DNA of 10,526 nt from Victivallales bacterium (GCA_018648945.1 JABGQJ010000227.1:1-10526); one strand, 5' to 3'; shown: positions 1 through 8,213, counted from the stretch's first letter. The notes: generated by a model not told the origin, from the sequence alone. Numbers and translations are program-made.

Positions 1-705
1 GACCTGGGCATCTCCTACAAACACCCGGGACGGACGGTCAACCAGATCATTTCCGAGCATTTTCCCGTCTCCCTGGAGCTGGGGCTATGGGCATTGCTAG
101 TGGCCCTCAGCGTGGGCATCCCGGCCGGGGTTCTGGCGGCACTGAAGCACAATTCGCGCTGGGACTACCTGCCCATGTCCCTGGCCATGACCGGGATCTG
201 CCTGCCAACATTCGTACTGGGCCCTATCCTGGCCCTGGTCTTCGGCGTCAAACTGGGCTGGTTCAGCCCGGCCGGTTGGGATAGCCCTGGCGACCGTGTG
301 CTTCCCGCCCTGACCCTCGGCCTCTACTTCGCCGCCTACGTCGCCCGCCTTGCTCGCGGGGGGATGCTGGATATCCTCTCCAGGGACTTCATCCGCACCG
401 CCCGCGCCAAGGGCCTCCCCGAGTGGCGGGTCGTCTGCTCCCATGCCCTGCGGGGCGGCCTCCTCCCCGTGCTCACCTTCCTGGGACCCGCCTGCGCAGG
501 GCTAATCACCGGCTCCTTCGTGGTTGAGAAGGTCTTCTGGGTGCCTGGATTGGGCACCTACTTTGTCGATGCTGCCTTCGCCCGGGACTACACGGTGATC
601 ATGGGCACCGTCCTCTTCTATGCCGTGCTCATCGTCGGTCTCAATCTGGTCGTCGACCTTCTCCACGCCTTGCTCGACCCGAGGGTGCGCGATGCCCAAG
701 CCTGA
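1..705 (+). CDS. ABC transporter permease, DppB/OppB type (5' end missing)
   Basis: This is an inner-membrane permease subunit of a peptide/nickel/oligosaccharide-type ABC importer. The reading frame is open from base 1, so the gene starts outside the window; 234 residues are visible against roughly 300-340 for the family, leaving about 70-100 N-terminal residues off the edge. An internal TTG at 94 is not the true start, because coding similarity continues upstream of it (the visible protein opens DLGISYKHPGRTV, typical of the periplasmic loop of this family). Hydrophobic segments lie near visible residues 25-48, 58-82, 100-116, 153-172 and 200-222. The cytoplasmic EAA loop that contacts the ATPase is at about 132-155 (RTARAKGLPEW then HALR), and the protein ends with the family-typical LLDPRVR. 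The stop overlaps the start of the next permease by 14 bases, which indicates translational coupling. The family is secure. The substrate is not visible; related systems import peptides or oligosaccharides, and the glycosidase downstream favours the latter. Confidence 0.93.
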   Translation, partial: DLGISYKHPGRTVNQIISEHFPVSLELGLWALLVALSVGIPAGVLAALKHNSRWDYLPMSLAMTGICLPTFVLGPILALVFGVKLGWFSPAGWDSPGDRVLPALTLGLYFAAYVARLARGGMLDILSRDFIRTARAKGLPEWRVVCSHALRGGLLPVLTFLGPACAGLITGSFVVEKVFWVPGLGTYFVDAAFARDYTVIMGTVLFYAVLIVGLNLVVDLLHALLDPRVRDAQA

Positions 706-1564
706 TAACGCCATCCCCGCCTCCTCCCTCACTCGCGACGCCTGGCGGCGCCTGCGCCGCAACCGCATGGCCCTGGTCGGGCTTTGCGCCTTCGTCCTGA
801 TCACGGCAGCCAGCATGTTCGGCCCCATGCTCTCACCCTACACCTACGAGGGGATGGATCCGGACTACGGTGCGCGCCCCCCGAGCACCGCCCATTGGCT
901 GGGCACAGACGACACGGGCCGCGACCTCCTTACCCGGATTCTGCACGGCGGGCGCATCTCCCTTGCGGTGGGCTTCCTTGCCACTGCCGTCTCACTCTGC
1001 ATCGGCGTCGTGTACGGCTCCATCTCCGGCTTCGCTGGCGGCAAGGTGGACGCCCTGATGATGCGGACGGTGGATGTGCTCTATGCCCTCCCCTTCACGG
1101 TCTTTGTGATCCTCCTCACCGTGGCCTTCGGACGCGACATCCGGCTGCTCTTCGTGGCCATCGGGGCCGTCCACTGGCTGACCATGGCCCGCATCGTCCG
1201 TGCCCAAGTGCAGGCCCTGCGCCACCGTGAGTTTGTCGAGGCAGCCTTCGCCTTGGGCCTCAGCCGCACCCGCATCATCGCCCGGCACGTCCTGCCCAAC
1301 ATCATGGGCCCGGTCGTGGTCTATGCCACTCTCACCGTCCCTGCGGTTATGTTGCTGGAGTCCATGCTGAGCTTCCTGGGCTTGGGTGTGCAGTCGCCCA
1401 TGAGTTCCTGGGGACTGCTCATCAAGGAAGGCGCGGGAAAAATGGAGAGCTTCCCCTGGCTGCTGATCTTCCCGGCGCTCTGCTTCTCGGTCACTCTCTT
1501 CAGCCTCAATTTCCTCGGCGACGGACTCCGTGATGCCTTCGATCCCCAGTCCGCCGAGGACTGA
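692..1564 (+). CDS. ABC transporter permease, DppC/OppC type
   Basis: This is the partner permease of the preceding gene; together they would form the membrane channel of the importer. The ATG at 692 is preferred over the more upstream in-frame ATG at 620. It follows a GAGGG ribosome binding site (681-685) by six bases, and the resulting 290-residue protein starts in the normal place for the family, just before the first membrane helix (about residues 27-47). Family hallmarks are HWLGTDDTGRDLLTRILHGG at residues 68-87, the EAA loop at about 183-203 (EAAFALGLSRTRIIARHVLP), FLGLGVQSPMSSWG at 228-241 and LNFLGDGLRDAFDP near the C-terminus. Further hydrophobic segments are near 89-111, 127-147, 206-226 and 258-276. 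The protein looks complete. It overlaps the upstream gene by 14 bases and precedes the secreted glycosidase gene by 21 bases, so all three are probably co-transcribed. The ATPase and solute-binding subunits are not in the window. Confidence 0.94.
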   Translation: MPKPDNAIPASSLTRDAWRRLRRNRMALVGLCAFVLITAASMFGPMLSPYTYEGMDPDYGARPPSTAHWLGTDDTGRDLLTRILHGGRISLAVGFLATAVSLCIGVVYGSISGFAGGKVDALMMRTVDVLYALPFTVFVILLTVAFGRDIRLLFVAIGAVHWLTMARIVRAQVQALRHREFVEAAFALGLSRTRIIARHVLPNIMGPVVVYATLTVPAVMLLESMLSFLGLGVQSPMSSWGLLIKEGAGKMESFPWLLIFPALCFSVTLFSLNFLGDGLRDAFDPQSAED

Positions 1565-1572
1565 CCCAAGTC

Positions 1573-1577
1573 AGGAG
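1573..1577 (+). promoter_or_regulatory. Ribosome binding site of the secreted glycosidase
   Basis: An AGGAG lies eight bases before the ATG at 1586, inside the 21-base gap after the permease stop. The short gap contains no hairpin that could act as a terminator, so it supports transcription through from the transporter genes into the glycosidase gene. Confidence 0.7.
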
Positions 1578-1585
1578 ACAAAGCC

Positions 1586-4500
1586 ATGCTTGCCCGTCTT
1601 CCCCTACTTCTCGTTCTGTTCGCCACTCAACTCCTTGCCATCCCCCTCGACATCATCCCCAATGGCTCCTTCGAGCGAGACACCAATCGCGACGCGCTGC
1701 CCGATGGCTGGCAACCTGCCGTCTACAAGTCCCCGGGTAAGGCAGTCTGGGACGACACTATCGCCCGCACCGGGAAGCGCTCCCTCCTGCTCAAGGACTC
1801 CGCTGCCGACGGGGCGAAGGACTGGGACAGACAGACCACCCGCTGGGTGCTCCAGGGCCGAGCCGAGGTCAAGCCCGGCCAGACCGTCACCGCCCAGGCT
1901 TGGCTCAAGTCCGAACTGACCGCCGGCGAGGCCCGGGTCACTCTCGCCTGGTTCGCCGAAAGGAAGTGGCTCCACGAAGACTCCAGCGAGCGAGCCAAAG
2001 GCAAGCAGCCGTGGACACTCCACAGCGTCACCGCCAACGCGCCCGATCAGGCCAAGTACGTCTCTGTCTACCTCTCCCTCAACGCCGCCAAAGGCAGCGT
2101 CTGGTTCGACGATGCACGCGCCGCACGCGGCACCAAGCCGCCCGGCAACTTCCGCCCCATCGATCTCCGCCCCGCCTGCAACACCAGCTTCCGCGACGAC
2201 GCCGCCAGCGATGGCAAGGGCGGCTGGACCGACCAGGGCGCCAACGACCTGCGCCGCATCGAGACTGGCAAGCAGACTCTGCGCGGCATCCCCTTCCAGA
2301 TTGTCGACAGCAAGGACAAGTCCTGCGTCGTCCTGCGCGGCAAGGGTCGCAAGGATGTAGGCAACGCCGCCACGTTCCCGGTCAACCAGACCTGTGATGC
2401 CCTCTACTTCCTCCACGCCTGCGCCTGGGGTGGCCGACTGGGCTCCCTCGTTGCCACCTACGAGATCACCTACGCAGATGGCACGAAAGTCCTCGCGCCT
2501 CTGCGCAACGGCAACGAAGTGGCCGACTGGTGGAAGCCAGGCGATCTCGCCGCCTGCGCCAGCGGCTGGGAGGGCACCAATGCGGAGAGCGACAACATCG
2601 GGCTCGGTATCTTCCCATGGGTGAACCCAAAGCCCGGCAAACCCATCGCCTCGGTCACCGCCCGCACCACCGGCAGGGGCGCCAACCTGATGCTGGTCGC
2701 AGTCACTGCGGGCGACGGCAGTCCCTCCTTCCCCGAGCTTCCCCTGGACTACCGTTTCACTGACACCACGGGCTGGTACCCCTGGCGCTTCGACGTCAAC
2801 AACCCCAAGCTCGGCGAACTCGACCTCTCCCGCTTCCTCGATGCACCCGCCGGCAAGCACGGGTTCAGTTCGGTCGGCAAGGATGGTGGCATTGTCTTTG
2901 CCGACGGCACCCCTGGCCGCTTCTTCGGCACCAACGTCGGCGGCAGCCGCTGCTGTCCCGAGAAGGCGGCAGCCGAAGCGTGGGCCGAACGCCTCGCCGC
3001 CTATGGCGTCAATCTCCTCCGGCTGCACTCCTACGACTCCAAGTGGGCCGGGCTGATCGACTACGGGAAGGGCAACTCCCGCTCGCTCAATGCCGAGGCC
3101 CTCGACCGCATGGACTACTTCGTCAACGAGCTCAAGAAGCGCGGCATCTACGTCTACTTCGATCTCCTCGACTACCGCTCCTTTGTGCCCGGTGATGGCG
3201 TGCGCGATGCCGCGATCATGGACACCCGTTGGGAAGACTCCGTCAAGGGCGCCTCCATCTTCAACCGGCGCATCATCGAGCTCCAGAAGGAATTCGCCAC
3301 CCAGCTCCTCACCCACCGCAACCCCTACACTGGCCTGCGCTACGTGGAGGAGCCCGCCCTCCTGATCCAAGAGATCACCAACGAGAACTCCCTCTTCTAC
3401 CTCGCCAATACCAAGCTCATCCTCCCCAGCTACACAAAGGAGCTCAAGGGCCTCTGGAACCAGTGGCTTGCCAAGCAATACCGCACCCGCGCCAAACTCC
3501 AGGCAGCCTGGACCTCCCCCGACGGTTTCTGCGCTCTCCAAGCCACTGAGGACCCAGCCAAGGGCACGGTAGAGATGCCCACCCGCCATCTCTACGCCAA
3601 GCTCAAGGGCGACAACAAGGACCCCCTGAAGGCCCCCACCCGCCTCAATGCCCTCACCCGCTTCCTCTATGATCTGGAAGTCGCCTACTACACCGAAATG
3701 ACCGCCCATCTGCGCATGCTTGGCCTCAAGTGCCTCATCACCGGCACCAACCAGGACTTCTCCGATGCGGGCAACCGCGCCAACGCCGCCTGCCAAGCCA
3801 TGACCCGCAACAATTACTGGTGCCACCCAAACGTCCACGCCAAGCCCTTCAACCGCTTCCGCAACCTCTCCATGCTCAGCAGCGAGATCTTCCGCACCGC
3901 CACCCCCATCGCCAACGTGGCCTCCAGCACCGTGGTCGGCAAGCCCATGATCATCCCCGAGTTCAACTTCCCATGGCCCAACGAATTCCGCGCCGAGTGC
4001 CTGCCTGTGACCATGGCTTACGCCGCCCTCCAGGAGTGGGATGGCGTGCTCTTCTTCGCCTACGAGACCCGCCCCGAACGCAACCATATCTCCTACTTTG
4101 GCAACACCGCCGACCCCGTCCGTTGGGGCCAGGTCCCCCTGGCCGCCCTCATGTTCCATCGCGGCGACGTCGCCCCCGCCCGCAACACCATCCACGTGGG
4201 TGTTTCAGCGGTCGACACCTTCGCCACCCGCCCCCGCCGGTCGTCCGACGCCTACAGCCCCTACGACATCGTCCCCTACATCTCCAAACTCCGCAATGCC
4301 TACTTTGACGAAGCCTACCAGGGCGACGCCGATATCGTCCTCAGCTCCGGCCATTCCGCCACCGGCGACTACCGCAAGGCCAAACGCGCCATCGTCTTTG
4401 CCGACTCCGCCGCCACCGATGCGGCCGGCACCCGCTTCGATCGGGGCCAGAGCGCCCGCACCGCCCTCCCCGGTCTCAAGACCCAGGAGAACGCCGCCGG

Positions 4501-5248
4501 GTTGACCACCATCGTCCCCAATTCCCGCCTCCGCAGAACCCAGACCATCTCCCACCAGGGCGCATCCGTAGGCGTGGTGACCGACCGCCTCTACCTGCTC
4601 CCTTCCGCCTCGCAACTGGAACCCGACCGAGGCCGCTGGCTCCACCGCCTGCTGCTTGATGCCCTCAACCGCTGGCGGCTCCCCGGCGCCGCACCCGTCA
4701 CCGAGGCCGGAAACGTCTACCGCAGCGATACCGGGCAGCTCGTCCTCGACTCCACGAAGCGCCAGTTCACCGCCAACGCTCCCCGCCTACGCAGCGTGGT
4801 CGGCTTCCTCGGCGATGCTCCCGTGCAGCTCGGCGACATCAAGATCACTTCCCGAACTCCCTTCGCCGCCATCACCATCATTTCCCTCGACGACGCCAAG
4901 GACATCGCCTCCTCCCGCCGTCTCCTCGTCACCGCCGTCGCCCGCGCCGAGAACACCGGCCAAGCCACCATTCAAACCAAGGCTGTGAAGAAAGGCCTCG
5001 ACGCCGACACCGGTGCCTTCCTCCCCCAGAGCAACATCGCCATCGCCCAACACGGCCGTGCTCCCGTCCTCGCCGAACCCGTCGATGCCGACATCACCCT
5101 CCCTCCCATCGGCCCCCGCCCCATCCGCGCCTACGCCCTGAACGAAACCGGCCAGAAGACCCATGATCTCGGCTTCCGCATCGCCGGCAACAGACCCCTC
5201 GTCAACCTCCGCAACGCCCGCAGTCCCTGGATACTCATTGAGCGGTGA
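1586..5248 (+). CDS. Secreted multidomain glycoside hydrolase-like protein, clan GH-A type
   Basis: This 1220-residue exported protein is probably a glycosidase. An AGGAG site at 1573-1577, eight bases before the ATG, supports the start. Residues 1-18 form a signal peptide with likely cleavage after A18. Residues about 22-180 resemble a CBM4/9-type beta-sandwich (NGSFE, then GRAEVKPGQTVTAQAWLKS and VWFDDARA). Residues about 190-390 form a second beta-rich domain (DLRPACNTSFRDD, GGWTDQGANDLR, YADGT) of a kind found beside catalytic domains in large bacterial glycosidases. The catalytic barrel, about 425-880, has FFGTNVGG near 445, RLHSYD at 479-484, ITNEN with the candidate acid/base E600 after N599, and IPEFNFPWPN with the candidate nucleophile E792. 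A W..WL..QY....KLQAAW segment (about 624-642) recalls GH42-like insertions. The C-terminal part (about 1040-1205; SDTGQLVLD, VVGFLGDAPVQLGD, RRLLVTAVARAENTG) is probably another beta-sandwich. The clan assignment is good, but the family (GH5-like, GH42-like or unclassified) and the substrate are unknown. Confidence 0.82.
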   Translation: MLARLPLLLVLFATQLLAIPLDIIPNGSFERDTNRDALPDGWQPAVYKSPGKAVWDDTIARTGKRSLLLKDSAADGAKDWDRQTTRWVLQGRAEVKPGQTVTAQAWLKSELTAGEARVTLAWFAERKWLHEDSSERAKGKQPWTLHSVTANAPDQAKYVSVYLSLNAAKGSVWFDDARAARGTKPPGNFRPIDLRPACNTSFRDDAASDGKGGWTDQGANDLRRIETGKQTLRGIPFQIVDSKDKSCVVLRGKGRKDVGNAATFPVNQTCDALYFLHACAWGGRLGSLVATYEITYADGTKVLAPLRNGNEVADWWKPGDLAACASGWEGTNAESDNIGLGIFPWVNPKPGKPIASVTARTTGRGANLMLVAVTAGDGSPSFPELPLDYRFTDTTGWYPWRFDVNNPKLGELDLSRFLDAPAGKHGFSSVGKDGGIVFADGTPGRFFGTNVGGSRCCPEKAAAEAWAERLAAYGVNLLRLHSYDSKWAGLIDYGKGNSRSLNAEALDRMDYFVNELKKRGIYVYFDLLDYRSFVPGDGVRDAAIMDTRWEDSVKGASIFNRRIIELQKEFATQLLTHRNPYTGLRYVEEPALLIQEITNENSLFYLANTKLILPSYTKELKGLWNQWLAKQYRTRAKLQAAWTSPDGFCALQATEDPAKGTVEMPTRHLYAKLKGDNKDPLKAPTRLNALTRFLYDLEVAYYTEMTAHLRMLGLKCLITGTNQDFSDAGNRANAACQAMTRNNYWCHPNVHAKPFNRFRNLSMLSSEIFRTATPIANVASSTVVGKPMIIPEFNFPWPNEFRAECLPVTMAYAALQEWDGVLFFAYETRPERNHISYFGNTADPVRWGQVPLAALMFHRGDVAPARNTIHVGVSAVDTFATRPRRSSDAYSPYDIVPYISKLRNAYFDEAYQGDADIVLSSGHSATGDYRKAKRAIVFADSAATDAAGTRFDRGQSARTALPGLKTQENAAGLTTIVPNSRLRRTQTISHQGASVGVVTDRLYLLPSASQLEPDRGRWLHRLLLDALNRWRLPGAAPVTEAGNVYRSDTGQLVLDSTKRQFTANAPRLRSVVGFLGDAPVQLGDIKITSRTPFAAITIISLDDAKDIASSRRLLVTAVARAENTGQATIQTKAVKKGLDADTGAFLPQSNIAIAQHGRAPVLAEPVDADITLPPIGPRPIRAYALNETGQKTHDLGFRIAGNRPLVNLRNARSPWILIER

Positions 5249-5441
5249 TGCCCTTCGTAGTCGGGGTGTCATACCAATCTCACGTCAAACGTAGAGTTTT
5301 CCTTGGCCGGGCGGGGCCATGTATGAAGGCCATCTTGGAGTTACCCACAGTCTCCGGCACCGCTCCGACGAGCTTGGACCGCTATGCTGCCCATTCTCGC
5401 GGAACCGGAGCCTATGGATAAGCAACTGGCGGGAACATACC

Positions 5442-5464
5442 AGCGTTCGCGGCCTCGCGAACAC
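5442..5464 (+). repeat. Inner inverted-repeat arm, left
   Basis: This arm is the perfect 23-base reverse complement of 5534-5556. Its core is also self-complementary: GTTCGCG and CGCGAAC pair around a four-base GCCT loop (5445-5462). It can therefore fold alone as a seven-base-pair hairpin or pair with its distant partner. Confidence 0.85.
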
Positions 5465-5533
5465 CCGTCCCAGGCGATTGCCAATCCACAGCATGGCTGT
5501 TTGACGGGCGATGGTGCCCTGGCGCTTGGCGCC

Positions 5534-5556
5534 GTGTTCGCGAGGCCGCGAACGCT
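5534..5556 (-). repeat. Inner inverted-repeat arm, right
   Basis: This is the perfect reverse complement of the arm at 5442-5464, with the same internal hairpin read from the other strand (GTTCGCG, AGGC loop, CGCGAAC). The 69-base spacer between the two arms has no recognised content. Confidence 0.85.
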
Positions 5557-5711
5557 CCAGGGCTCCGCCGTGGAATGCCCTCTTCCGAGAGCATCGTGAA
5601 CACTCTACATTTGACGTCAAATGCGTATCCCCCTTTAGAACAGCCTGACCCTACCCGCTCGCAGTTTCGCCAGCCACCTGCCATAGGCCGACTACTTCCC
5701 AGGGTCGCTCC

Positions 5712-8207
5712 TCATCGCCCGTTCGAGGCAGGCGGCGGAACCAGAGGCTCGATATTCCAGATGGTCCGGGCATATTCCCTTACCGAACGGTCGCTGCTGA
5801 AGCGCCCTGCATTGGCAACATTCAGGATCGACATCCGGGCCCACTCCGACTGATTCCGGTAGGATGCGTCCACTGCCTCCTGCGCGTTCATGTAGGATTC
5901 GAAGTCAGCAAGAACCATGAAGGGGTCGTGGTTCAGCAACCCATGGATCAGAGAATCGAAGCGATGGGGGTCGTCGGGCGAGAAGAAGCCGCTGGTGATG
6001 AGATCGACCACGCGACGGAGCTGATCGTTCGATTCGTAGATCCTCCGCGGTTCGTAGCCGCCGGCTTTGGCCTTTCGCACCTGTTCCTCATCCATGCCGA
6101 AGACGAACATGTGTTCACGACCGACGGCTTCGCATATCTCGATATTCGCGCCGTCCATGGTGCCGATCGTCAGGGCACCATTGATCATGAACTTCATGTT
6201 CCCTGTCCCGCTGGCTTCCATGCCCGCAGTCGAGATCTGTTCGCTTAGGTCACTGCCGGGGAAGATACGCTCGGCGAGGGAGACGCCGTAGTTGGGCAGG
6301 AAGAGCAGTTTCAGGACTGCGTTGCTCTGCTCATCGGCGTTGATCACCCGGGCGACATCATTCGCCAATTTGATGACCAGTTTGGCGGCGGCGTACCCGG
6401 GGGCCGCCTTCCCTGCGATCAACACCGTTCTCGGCACCGAGTCGGCATTCGGGCTGTCCTTGATACGTTGCCACTGCGCAATCACCCGGAGGATGTTGAG
6501 CAATTGGCGCTTGTACTCATGGATACGCTTGACTTGTACATCGAAAAGGCTGTCGGGATCAACGCTGACGCCAGTCAGTTCTCTGATGTAAGAGCCCAGC
6601 ACCTGCTTGTTCAGGCGTTTGATGGAGAGCCATGTTGACTGAAAGCCGGCGTCCTCCGCGTGATCACCCAGAGCCTGCAATTTCTCGAGTTCAGTGGTCC
6701 ACCCACTCCCGATGGTCTCAGAGATCAGACGCGATAGTCCGGGGTTGGCCTGATGAAGCCAGCGTCGTTGGGTGACCCCGTTGGTCACATTCAGGAACTT
6801 CTCAGGCCACAGCTCGTGGAAACCTCGGAAGAGGTCGCGTTTCAAGAGATCCGTGTGCAACTGCGCAACACCGTTCACGGTGTGGCTGCCGACGATGGCG
6901 AGATTGGCCATCCGGACCCGCTTCCCCCCCTCTTCGTCGAAGATCGACAGCGCCCTGACCTTGTCGTTGTCTCCCGGCCAACGGGCCTCGACCTGCGCAA
7001 TGAAGCGATGGTTGATTTCACAGATGATCTCATAGTGACGAGGCAACAGACGCTGGAACATGCCCGCATCCCACTTCTCAAGGGCCTCCGGCATCAGCGT
7101 GTGGTTGGTGTAGGCGAACGTTCGCGTGGTGATATCCCAGGCGGCATCCCAGCCCAGATCCCGGCAGTCAATGAGCAAGCGCATCAGCTCGGGGACGGCA
7201 ATTGCGGGATGGGTGTCGTTCAGGTGGATTGCGTTCTTGTCGGGGAACGCCAGCAGGTCCTCGTGCTGTCCCAGGTACTCATCCAAGATCCGCTGCAACG
7301 TGGCACTGACGAAGAAATACTGCTGCCGCAGGCGGAGTTCGCGTCCGGCTGAGGTGTTGTCACTCGGATAGAGCACTTTGGAGACGGACTCATCTCTCTC
7401 TTTCTCTGCGACCGCCCGGAGGTAGTCGCCATGGTTGAAGTAGCCGAGATTGAATACGTCGTCACTGACAGCTCCCCAGAGGATCAGGGGGTTGACAACG
7501 CCGTTCTGGAAGCCGGGAACAGGAATCTCATAGGGCACAGCATAGACAGTGCCTGTGTCTACCCAGTCCACTCGCAGCTTTCCGTTGTCATCATACCGGT
7601 GAACCGTTCGTCCGCCGACACCGATCCGTTGGCGTTCAGAAGGTCGGGCATTCTCCCATGGGTTGCCCATCATGAGCCAGTTGTCAGGATGCTCAACCTG
7701 CCAACCATCCCGGATCTCTTGGCGGAAGATGCCGAAGTCGTAGCGGATGCCGTAGCCGCATGCGGGATAGCCGCACGTTGCCAATGAGTCCAGGTAGCAG
7801 GCCGCCAATCGTCCCAGGCCCCCGTTCCCGAGTCCAGGGTCGAATTCCTCCTCGTACACATCCTCGAGCACCGTCCCAAGCGTGTGGATGCCATCGCGAA
7901 CGTCATCTTCCACCTCGAGAGCCAGAATCGCGTTCTGGAGAAGGCGTCCGGTAAGGAACTCAAGCGACAGATAGTGGACTCGTTTCGCATCCTGATCGCG
8001 ACAAGCCGAAGCGGTACTCAGACGGGCATCCATCAGACGTCTGCGGACGGCCAACGCCAGTGCCCGGTACTTGTCATAGGCTTCCGCGTCACTTGCTTCC
8101 TTCCCAACGATCAAGCGCAGTGACGTCAAGCAGTCATCCGCCAGGTTGGCGTTCACCGACGACTGCGCCGACACAGTCTTCTCAGAACGTGACTTTTTCC
8201 CACACAT
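5712..8207 (-). CDS. glgP: Glycogen/starch/maltodextrin phosphorylase
   Basis: This enzyme (GT35 family, EC 2.4.1.1) phosphorolytically removes glucose-1-phosphate from the non-reducing ends of alpha-1,4-glucans in the cytoplasm. The ATG at 8207 is chosen over the in-frame TTG at 8225 because an AAGGAGG site ends six bases before it and the TTG would lie upstream of that site. The protein then has 831 residues, normal for the family. Motifs include HYLSLEFLTGRLLQN (about 78-92), GLGNGGLGRLAACYLDSLA (125-143), HLNDTHPAIAVPEL, NVTNGVTQRRWL and VQVKRIHEYKRQLLN. The pyridoxal-phosphate region EASGTGNMKFMINGALTIGT contains the cofactor lysine K672, followed by DGANIEI. All look intact and no frameshift is visible. 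No other glycogen genes are nearby, so the gene appears to stand alone, convergent with the glycosidase operon and divergent from the hydrolase at 8868. Its third-codon positions are less GC-saturated than those of the transporter and glycosidase genes. Confidence 0.97.
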   Translation of the reverse strand: MCGKKSRSEKTVSAQSSVNANLADDCLTSLRLIVGKEASDAEAYDKYRALALAVRRRLMDARLSTASACRDQDAKRVHYLSLEFLTGRLLQNAILALEVEDDVRDGIHTLGTVLEDVYEEEFDPGLGNGGLGRLAACYLDSLATCGYPACGYGIRYDFGIFRQEIRDGWQVEHPDNWLMMGNPWENARPSERQRIGVGGRTVHRYDDNGKLRVDWVDTGTVYAVPYEIPVPGFQNGVVNPLILWGAVSDDVFNLGYFNHGDYLRAVAEKERDESVSKVLYPSDNTSAGRELRLRQQYFFVSATLQRILDEYLGQHEDLLAFPDKNAIHLNDTHPAIAVPELMRLLIDCRDLGWDAAWDITTRTFAYTNHTLMPEALEKWDAGMFQRLLPRHYEIICEINHRFIAQVEARWPGDNDKVRALSIFDEEGGKRVRMANLAIVGSHTVNGVAQLHTDLLKRDLFRGFHELWPEKFLNVTNGVTQRRWLHQANPGLSRLISETIGSGWTTELEKLQALGDHAEDAGFQSTWLSIKRLNKQVLGSYIRELTGVSVDPDSLFDVQVKRIHEYKRQLLNILRVIAQWQRIKDSPNADSVPRTVLIAGKAAPGYAAAKLVIKLANDVARVINADEQSNAVLKLLFLPNYGVSLAERIFPGSDLSEQISTAGMEASGTGNMKFMINGALTIGTMDGANIEICEAVGREHMFVFGMDEEQVRKAKAGGYEPRRIYESNDQLRRVVDLITSGFFSPDDPHRFDSLIHGLLNHDPFMVLADFESYMNAQEAVDASYRNQSEWARMSILNVANAGRFSSDRSVREYARTIWNIEPLVPPPASNGR

Positions 8208-8213
8208 TCTGGG

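Larger units (their letters stand above)
5271..5628. repeat. MITE-like noncoding element with nested inverted repeats
   Basis: The intergenic space between two convergent genes is largely filled by a structure with two layers of inverted repeats. The outer arms are 5271-5301 and 5598-5628. Their best-conserved 20 bases (5282-5301, ACGTCAAACGTAGAGTTTTC, against the reverse complement of 5598-5617) match at 18 of 20 positions, and the full 31-base arms match at 25. Inside is a perfect 23-base inverted repeat (5442-5464 and 5534-5556) around a 69-base spacer. No convincing protein is encoded; the open frames crossing it lack recognisable family features. Size, terminal inverted repeats and lack of coding capacity fit a miniature inverted-repeat element mobilised in trans, but I see no clear target-site duplication. 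It could instead be a long structured bidirectional terminator serving both converging genes. The inverted repeats are directly seen; mobility is inference. Confidence 0.55.

Noticed and set aside
620..691. Upstream extension of the second permease to the ATG at 620
   Set aside because: It would add 24 residues (starting MPCSSSVSIWSS) deep inside the first permease gene, with no family resemblance; the ATG at 692 has a good ribosome binding site and the normal family start.
1604..4195. 863-residue open frame on the minus strand, antisense to the glycosidase gene
   Set aside because: It is a shadow of a GC-rich gene: a glycine/alanine/valine/glutamate-rich composition with no domain or motif, whereas the plus-strand frame has a signal peptide, catalytic motifs and a ribosome binding site.
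5285..5684. Open frames crossing the region between the convergent genes, up to 111 residues
   Set aside because: They run through the inverted repeats, so they encode the same peptide on both strands (for example FARPRT), and they show no recognisable protein features.
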